Made by a program: the position numbers and the translations under genes. 5,224 nt of DNA from Pseudomonas sp. (lineage in GTDB: Bacteria > Pseudomonadota > Gammaproteobacteria > Pseudomonadales > Pseudomonadaceae), in the NCBI GenBank assembly GCA_003523465.1, contig DQAA01000395.1:1-5224 (forward strand), in the 5' to 3' direction. The notes under the pieces are model-generated. The model searched no databases, was not told the origin of the DNA, and saw only the letters and a list, made by a program, of their open reading frames with translations. This document shows, piece by piece, positions 1-5,224 of this stretch. Each line of letters opens with the position of its first letter. The first letter of the stretch is position 1.

Positions 1-420
1 AAGGCTGCCGTCGAGCGCGCCATGGAGGGTTGCAAGGCTCGTGGCGCCAAGCGCGCCCTGCCGCTGCCGGTCAGCGTGCCATCGCACTGCGAACTGATGC
101 GCCCGGCTGCCGAGCGCTTTGCCGAATCGGTCAATGCCATCGAGTGGAAAGCGCCGGAAATCCCGTTGGTGCAGAACGTCAGCGCAGCGGTGCCGGCCGA
201 TCTGGAAACCCTCAAGCGCGATCTGCTGGAGCAGCTGTACAAGCCGGTCCGTTGGGTCGAGTGCGTACAGACCCTGGCGAGCAAGGGTGCGGTGCAATTG
301 GTCGAGTGCGGTCCTGGTAAAGTGCTGGCCGGTCTGAACAAGCGTTGCGCCGATGGCGTGACCACCTACAACCTCAATACCCCGGATGCTATCGCCGCCA
401 CCCGTGCGGCGCTGGCCTGA
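1..420 (+). CDS. fabD: Malonyl-CoA:ACP transacylase FabD, C-terminal part (5' end outside window)
   Basis: FabD transfers the malonyl group from malonyl-CoA to the phosphopantetheine arm of acyl carrier protein, supplying the two-carbon donor for cytoplasmic type II fatty acid synthesis. The frame is open from the first base, so the gene starts upstream. The 139 residues seen are a little under half of the usual length of about 310. The VSVPSHC motif carries the catalytic histidine (codon 85-87; His201 in E. coli). The QLYKPVRW segment carries the glutamine equivalent to E. coli Gln250 (codon 232-234), and GPGKVL lies near the end as in the family. The nucleophilic GHSLG serine and the malonate-binding arginine lie in the missing part. 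An ATG at 22 in this frame is internal, not the start. The stop is TGA at 418-420 and fabG follows after 14 bases, so the two are almost certainly co-transcribed. The family call is secure. Confidence 0.96.
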   Translation, partial: KAAVERAMEGCKARGAKRALPLPVSVPSHCELMRPAAERFAESVNAIEWKAPEIPLVQNVSAAVPADLETLKRDLLEQLYKPVRWVECVQTLASKGAVQLVECGPGKVLAGLNKRCADGVTTYNLNTPDAIAATRAALA

Positions 421-434
421 TTAGGAGAGCTTGC

Positions 435-1175
435 ATGAGTCTGCAAGGTAAAGTTGCACTGGTCACTGGCGCGAGCCGTGGCATCGGCCAGGCCATTGCC
501 CTGGAATTGGGTCGTCTGGGCGCCACCGTGATCGGTACTGCCACCTCCGCATCCGGTGCCGAGCGTATCGCTGCCACCCTCAAGGAGCATGGCATCACCG
601 GTACCGGCCTGGAACTGAACGTCACCAGCAACGAGTCCGTTACTGCTGTGCTGGCCACCATCCAGGAACAATTCGGCGCGCCGACCATCCTGGTCAACAA
701 CGCCGGCATCACCCGCGACAACCTGATGATGCGCATGAAGGACGACGAGTGGTTCGACGTCATCGACACCAACCTGAACAGCCTCTACCGTCTGTCCAAG
801 GGCGTCCTGCGCGGCATGACCAAGGCACGCTGGGGTCGTATCATCAGCATCGGTTCGGTTGTGGGTGCCATGGGCAACGCCGGTCAGGCCAACTACGCCG
901 CCGCCAAGGCCGGCCTGGAAGGTTTCAGCCGCGCGCTGGCTCGTGAAGTCGGCTCCCGCGCCATTACCGTGAACTCGGTCGCTCCGGGCTTTATCGACAC
1001 CGATATGACCCGCGAGCTGCCTGAAGCGCAGCGTGAAGCGCTGCAGACGCAAATTCCGCTGGGCCGTCTGGGTCAGGCCGATGAGATCGCGAAAGTGGTC
1101 GCATTCCTGGCTTCCGACGGTGCGGCTTACGTGACCGGTGCAACCGTTCCGGTCAACGGCGGGATGTACATGTAG
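435..1175 (+). CDS. fabG: 3-oxoacyl-[acyl-carrier-protein] reductase FabG
   Basis: FabG is the NADPH-dependent reductase that converts 3-oxoacyl-ACP to (3R)-3-hydroxyacyl-ACP in each elongation cycle. It is a cytoplasmic tetramer of the short-chain dehydrogenase family. The 246-residue product is close to the E. coli length of 244. The cofactor loop TGASRGIG is at residues 11-18 and NNAG at 88-91. The catalytic serine is Ser141 (IGSVVG) with YAAAK giving Tyr154 and Lys158, and Asn113 completes the tetrad. Arg132 and Arg175 align with the E. coli residues proposed to dock ACP (129 and 172). The C-terminus GGMYM is typical of true FabG rather than of a generic dehydrogenase. The frame is open further upstream, but ATG 435 is chosen because AGGAG at 423-427 sits 7 bases before it and the homology starts there. 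It follows fabD by 14 bases and is separated from acpP by 195 bases. Confidence 0.97.
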   Translation: MSLQGKVALVTGASRGIGQAIALELGRLGATVIGTATSASGAERIAATLKEHGITGTGLELNVTSNESVTAVLATIQEQFGAPTILVNNAGITRDNLMMRMKDDEWFDVIDTNLNSLYRLSKGVLRGMTKARWGRIISIGSVVGAMGNAGQANYAAAKAGLEGFSRALAREVGSRAITVNSVAPGFIDTDMTRELPEAQREALQTQIPLGRLGQADEIAKVVAFLASDGAAYVTGATVPVNGGMYM

Positions 1176-1184
1176 TCAAATGTG

Positions 1185-1229
1185 ACGGATTGTTTTAAAA
1201 AATTGTCATACGTGCTGACTAAAATCCGT
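1185..1229. repeat. 7-base inverted repeat flanking the candidate distal acpP promoter
   Basis: ACGGATT at 1185-1191 is matched exactly by its reverse complement AATCCGT at 1223-1229, with 31 bases between the arms. The right arm overlaps the region of the -10-like hexamers and the left arm lies just upstream of the -35-like TTGTCA. It begins 9 bases after the fabG stop codon. It could be a two-site operator or the base of a weak RNA hairpin. A seven-base match within a 195-base gap can also arise by chance, so only the repeat itself is certain, not a function. Confidence 0.4.
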
Positions 1230-1234
1230 TATAA
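1203..1234 (+). promoter_or_regulatory. Candidate distal acpP promoter
   Basis: In the AT-rich first third of the fabG-acpP gap, TTGTCA (1203-1208) resembles a -35 element and TTATAA (1229-1234) a -10 element, but the spacer is 20 bases instead of about 17. A second -10-like hexamer, TAAAAT (1220-1225), lies only 11 bases after TTGTCA. Individual acpP transcription is expected, because ACP is needed in far larger amounts than the enzymes around it. The exact start cannot be fixed by eye, so this is a low-confidence placement. Confidence 0.3.
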
Positions 1235-1285
1235 AGCTGCAACCAAATTCCAGGGGAGTCGGCGGGTGTGATGTGGGAGGGTGCG

Positions 1286-1317
1286 TTGAGCTTGAAAAGC
1301 GGACGCCTTTCTATAAA
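1286..1317 (+). promoter_or_regulatory. Candidate proximal acpP promoter
   Basis: TATAAA (1312-1317) matches five of six consensus -10 bases. Upstream are two -35-like hexamers with imperfect spacing: TTGAGC (1286-1291, 20 bases away) and TTGAAA (1292-1297, 14 bases away). Initiation here would give a leader of roughly 45-50 bases before the acpP start codon. The strong -10 match makes this the more attractive of the two candidates, but neither spacing is ideal. Confidence 0.35.
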
Positions 1318-1339
1318 CTTACACACCGGCCAGCTGCCT

Positions 1340-1349
1340 GACATATGTC
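1340..1349. repeat. Perfect 10-base palindrome in the acpP leader
   Basis: GACATATGTC is self-complementary and lies 21 bases before the acpP start codon and a few bases before its Shine-Dalgarno sequence. It is downstream of both promoter candidates. As RNA it could form only a 3-base-pair stem with an AUAU loop, so if it has a role, protein binding to DNA is more plausible than RNA folding. Chance is a real alternative for a palindrome of this size. Confidence 0.35.
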
Positions 1350-1353
1350 CATT

Positions 1354-1358
1354 AGGAG
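1354..1358 (+). promoter_or_regulatory. Shine-Dalgarno sequence of acpP with long spacing
   Basis: AGGAG is followed by 12 bases before ATG 1371, longer than the 5-8 bases seen at fabG, fabF and tmk in this window. The spacer GTGAAAACTAGGT... is A-rich in the middle, which would keep it unpaired. An in-frame TGA at 1359-1361 with no start codon after it leaves ATG 1371 as the only possible start. Confidence 0.7.
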
Positions 1359-1370
1359 TGAAAACTAGGT

Positions 1371-1607
1371 ATGAGCACCATCGAAGAACGCGTCAAGAAA
1401 ATCGTTGCCGAGCAACTGGGCGTTAAAGAAGAAGAAGTGAAGCCAGAGTCTTCCTTCGTTGACGATCTGGGTGCCGATTCCCTTGACACCGTTGAGCTGG
1501 TGATGGCTCTGGAAGAGGAATTCGAAACCGAGATTCCTGACGAAGAAGCCGAGAAGATCACTACTGTTCAAGCTGCTATCGACTACGTCAACAGCCACCA
1601 GGCTTAA
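1371..1607 (+). CDS. acpP: Acyl carrier protein AcpP
   Basis: AcpP is the small acidic carrier that holds growing acyl chains as thioesters on a 4'-phosphopantetheine arm. It serves every fatty acid synthase enzyme and also donors such as those of lipid A and phospholipid synthesis. The product has 78 residues against 77 or so in E. coli. The attachment serine is Ser37 in the ADSLD motif. Helix II that follows ([13 protein letters not shown]) is the acidic recognition helix read by partner enzymes. Residues 20-26 and 48-60 are also rich in Glu and Asp, giving a strongly negative protein. Codons are those of highly expressed genes, and the gene is visibly less GC-rich than its neighbours, mainly because of many GAA and AAG codons. 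It has its own long upstream gap and its own terminator, which fits separate, high-level expression. The identification is secure. Confidence 0.98.
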   Translation: MSTIEERVKKIVAEQLGVKEEEVKPESSFVDDLGADSLDTVELVMALEEEFETEIPDEEAEKITTVQAAIDYVNSHQA

Positions 1608-1637
1608 GACTTTTGTAGTCGTTACTTCTTGTCAGGG

Positions 1638-1671
1638 AAAAACCGCACTGCCTTTCGGCGTGCGGTTTTTT
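1638..1671 (+). terminator. Rho-independent terminator after acpP
   Basis: CCGCAC (1643-1648) pairs with GTGCGG (1660-1665). Above a single unpaired T, GCC (1650-1652) pairs with GGC (1657-1659) around a TTTC loop. The stem is flanked by five A residues on the left and six T residues on the right (1666-1671), which gives a classic hairpin plus U-tract. It begins 31 bases after the acpP stop. Because A and T tracts flank both sides, it could also act on the opposite strand, although no opposite-strand gene is present. Confidence 0.93.
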
Positions 1672-1700
1672 CTTTGCAAGAGATGTAGACAAATAGAATA

Positions 1701-1705
1701 AGGAG
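1701..1705 (+). promoter_or_regulatory. Shine-Dalgarno sequence deciding the GTG start of fabF
   Basis: AGGAG lies 6 bases before GTG 1712. An in-frame TAG at 1694-1696 excludes any earlier start, and the next ATG in frame falls within the conserved N-terminal strand, so GTG is the start. Confidence 0.85.
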
Positions 1706-1711
1706 AGCGCT

Positions 1712-2956
1712 GTGTCGCGTAGACGCGTCGTGGTCACCGGTATGGGTATGCTGTCGCCACTGGGTACCGATGTGCCGAGCAGTTGGCAGGGCATTCTGGC
1801 TGGCCGCAGTGGCATCGGTCCGATCGAGCATACGGACCTTTCCGCCTACTCCACCCGTTTCGGCGGCTCGGTAAAGGGCTTTGACGTCGAGCAGTACCTG
1901 TCGCTCAAGGAAGCTCGCAAGCTCGACCTGTTCATTCAGTACGGCCTGGCGGCCGGTTTTCAGGCAGTGCGCAACGCTGGCCTGGAAGTCACCGATGCCA
2001 ACCGTGAGCGCATCGGCGTAGCCATGGGCTCGGGTATCGGCGGCCTGACCAATATCGAAGAAACCAGTCGTACCCTGCACGAGCAAGGCCCGCGGCGCAT
2101 TTCGCCGTTCTTCGTGCCTGGCTCGATCATCAACATGATTTCCGGTTTCCTGTCCATCCACCTGGGTGTGCAGGGCCCAAACTATGCCATCGCTACCGCC
2201 TGCACCACCGGTACCCACTGTATCGGCATGGCGGCACGCAACATTGCGTTCGGTGAAGCCGACGTGATGATCGCTGGTGGCGCCGAAATGGCCGCTTGCG
2301 GCCTGGGCATGGGCGGTTTCGGCGCTTCCCGCGCGCTGTCGACCCGCAACGACGACCCGACCCGCGCCAGCCGTCCATGGGACAAGGGCCGTGACGGTTT
2401 CGTCCTGTCCGACGGTTCCGGCGCTCTGGTTCTCGAAGAGCTGGAGCACGCCAAGGCCCGTGGTGCGACCATCCATGCCGAACTGGTCGGCTTCGGCATG
2501 AGTGGCGACGCCTACCACATGACGTCGCCTCCCGAAGACGGTGCCGGCGCCGCGCGCTGCATGGCCAACGCCTTGCGTGACGCGCAGATCGATCCTTCCC
2601 AGGTCAACTACATCAACGCCCATGGCACCTCGACCCCGGCCGGCGACCTGGCTGAAGTGGCAGCGATCAAGTCGGTGTTCGGCGAGCACGCTTACAACCT
2701 GGCGGTCAGCTCCACCAAGTCCATGACCGGTCACCTGCTGGGTGCGGCAGGGGCAGTGGAGGCCATCTTCAGTGTCCTGGCGATCAACAGCCAGGTGGCG
2801 CCGCCAACCATCAACCTCGACGAGCCGGATGTCGGTTGCGACCTCAACTTCGTGCCTCACGAAGCGCGCAACATGCCGATCGACGTGGTGCTGTCCAACT
2901 CGTTCGGCTTTGGTGGTACCAACGGTTCGCTGGTGTTCCGCCGGTTCGCCGGCTGA
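1712..2956 (+). CDS. fabF: 3-oxoacyl-[acyl-carrier-protein] synthase II FabF
   Basis: FabF condenses acyl-ACP with malonyl-ACP, releasing CO2, to elongate fatty acids. In E. coli it is responsible for extending C16:1 to C18:1. The 414-residue product is full length (about 413 in E. coli). The thiolase-fold active site is intact: Cys164 in ATACTTG, His304 in [11 protein letters not shown], Lys336 in SSTKSMTGH and His341 in the same motif. These correspond to Cys163, His303, Lys335 and His340 of E. coli. The C-terminal [12 protein letters not shown] motif is present. Cys-His-His chemistry separates it from FabH (Cys-His-Asn), and its position next to acpP separates it from FabB. Pseudomonads carry more than one FabF-like gene, and the copy beside acpP is the one usually called fabF1. 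Translation starts at GTG. The stop TGA shares its A with the ATG of pabC, so the two are probably translationally coupled. Confidence 0.96.
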   Translation: MSRRRVVVTGMGMLSPLGTDVPSSWQGILAGRSGIGPIEHTDLSAYSTRFGGSVKGFDVEQYLSLKEARKLDLFIQYGLAAGFQAVRNAGLEVTDANRERIGVAMGSGIGGLTNIEETSRTLHEQGPRRISPFFVPGSIINMISGFLSIHLGVQGPNYAIATACTTGTHCIGMAARNIAFGEADVMIAGGAEMAACGLGMGGFGASRALSTRNDDPTRASRPWDKGRDGFVLSDGSGALVLEELEHAKARGATIHAELVGFGMSGDAYHMTSPPEDGAGAARCMANALRDAQIDPSQVNYINAHGTSTPAGDLAEVAAIKSVFGEHAYNLAVSSTKSMTGHLLGAAGAVEAIFSVLAINSQVAPPTINLDEPDVGCDLNFVPHEARNMPIDVVLSNSFGFGGTNGSLVFRRFAG

Positions 2957-3763
2957 TGCAGGCCTGGGTCGATGGGCAGAGCGCCGATACCCTGGCGCTG
3001 CAAAGCCGCGGCCTGGCCTATGGCGATGGTCTGTTCGAGACCATCGCCGTCAAGAAAGGGAAGCCGACCCTGCTTGACTACCACCTCGATCGCCTGGCGT
3101 CTGGATGCCAGCGCCTGGCGATCGAGGCCGATTTCCAGCTGATTCGTGATGAATCCTGCCGCTACGCCGCCTTGCTCGGCGATGGTGTGCTCAAGCTGAT
3201 CCTCACTCGTGGCGATAGCCAGCGTGGTTACGCGGCCGCTGCCGATGCCATGCCCAGGCGCATTCTTCAGGGCAATCCCGCTCCTGCCTATCCTGCCGAG
3301 AACGCCGAGCAAGGCGTGCGGCTGTTTCCCTGTCGTACCCGGCTTGCCGAGCAGCCGCTGCTGGCGGGGCTCAAGCACCTTAATCGTCTGGAGCAGGTGC
3401 TGGCTCGCGCCGAGTGGCAAGGGACCGAGTACGCCGAAGGTTTGATGCTGGATATGTCCGGGCGGGTGATCGAGGGGGTCTACAGCAACCTGTTTCTCAT
3501 CCGTGGCGGGCAGTTGCTCACCGCCGATCTTGCGCGTTGTGGTGTGGCCGGTGTCATGCGGGCTGCGCTGTTGAATGCCGCGGCCCGCGAGGGCATCCCT
3601 TTCCAGGTCCGGGATTTGTCCCTGGAAGACCTCGAACACGCCGATGAATTGTTTCTCTGCAACAGTGTCTACGGTGTCTGGCCTGTCCGCTCATTTGCAT
3701 TGCTGAACTGGCCGCCGGGGCCTCTCACCCGTAAACTGCAGGCCATTGCCCGTACGCTACTGG

Positions 3764-3771
<8 letters not shown>
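2956..3771 (+). CDS. pabC: Aminodeoxychorismate lyase PabC
   Basis: PabC is a PLP-dependent lyase that splits 4-amino-4-deoxychorismate into p-aminobenzoate and pyruvate, the last step of pABA supply for folate. The 271-residue product is close to E. coli PabC (269) and belongs to fold-type IV, with the branched-chain aminotransferases and D-amino acid aminotransferase. Visible family marks are YGDGLFETI (22-30), LTRGDSQRGY (83-92) and the PLP-binding Lys140 in GLKHLNRLEQ. EGVYSNLFLI (173-182) follows, and a late ELFLCNSVYGVWPV segment (231-244) completes the set. The GLKHLNRLEQ motif is much closer to PabC than to the aminotransferases. The frame extends upstream inside fabF, but ATG 2956 overlaps the fabF stop by one base (TGATG) and gives the family length. 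No clear Shine-Dalgarno precedes it, which suggests reinitiation by ribosomes finishing fabF. The 3' end overlaps mltG. Confidence 0.94.

Positions 3772-5224
<1,453 letters not shown>

Noticed and set aside
366..1052. Open frame of 228 codons on the - strand opposite fabG
   Set aside because: It crosses the fabD-fabG junction, lacks any recognisable domain, and is fully explained as a shadow of fabG.
1271..1426. A 51-codon frame from ATG 1271 that runs into acpP in another frame, with AGGGGAG 12 bases upstream (possible leader peptide)
   Set aside because: It overlaps the acpP start out of frame, has no recognisable domain, and its ribosome-site spacing is poor. The frame would also be lost from transcripts starting at the proximal promoter candidate.
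1694..1699. TAGAAT as the -10 element of a dedicated fabF promoter
   Set aside because: No -35-like hexamer is found at 16-18 bases upstream; the nearest, TTGCAA (1674-1679), leaves only 14 bases. The implied start point would fall at the Shine-Dalgarno sequence.
1622..2860. Long open frame on the - strand opposite fabF
   Set aside because: It mirrors the codon positions of fabF, has low-complexity His/Gly/Arg composition, no family resemblance, and runs back through the acpP terminator. It is a typical shadow frame in GC-rich DNA.
2857..3639. Open frame of 260 codons on the - strand opposite pabC
   Set aside because: No motif is recognisable, and pabC on the + strand has an intact active-site lysine and full family length.

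Overview
The window reads as a stretch of the core fatty-acid-synthesis cluster of a gamma-proteobacterium, most likely a Pseudomonas. The order fabD-fabG-acpP-fabF-pabC-mltG-tmk, all on the + strand, with GC-rich third codon positions and close gene-to-gene packing, is the chromosomal arrangement known from pseudomonads. It is also very similar in enterobacteria. Species cannot be read from this sequence alone. Nothing indicates a mobile element, prophage, CRISPR array, tRNA or rRNA, and no gene looks foreign or broken.

Layout: positions 1-420 hold the C-terminal part of fabD (malonyl-CoA:ACP transacylase), cut by the window edge. fabG (3-oxoacyl-ACP reductase) follows after 14 bases. A 195-base gap (1176-1370) then precedes acpP (acyl carrier protein). 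It is AT-richer than its surroundings and holds promoter-like hexamers and two inverted repeats, so it is the most likely site of separate acpP control. A clear rho-independent terminator stands 31 bases after acpP. fabF (3-oxoacyl-ACP synthase II) begins 40 bases beyond that hairpin with a GTG codon and a strong Shine-Dalgarno sequence. From fabF on, the genes are fused end to end: fabF and pabC share one base, pabC and mltG overlap by about 8 bases, and tmk (partial, cut by the right edge) starts 19 bases after mltG.

How the genes work together: FabD loads malonyl groups onto AcpP, FabF condenses malonyl-ACP with acyl-ACP, and FabG performs the NADPH reduction of the 3-oxo product. AcpP carries every intermediate. 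Downstream, PabC makes p-aminobenzoate for folate, MltG is a membrane-anchored peptidoglycan endolytic transglycosylase, and Tmk makes dTDP. The grouping thus links membrane lipid, cell wall, folate and DNA precursor synthesis. I did not find an undescribed system. The points worth a second look are regulatory: the acpP leader, the terminator inside the cluster, an 8-codon reading frame that bridges mltG and tmk, and a Pro/Ala/Glu-rich tail on MltG.
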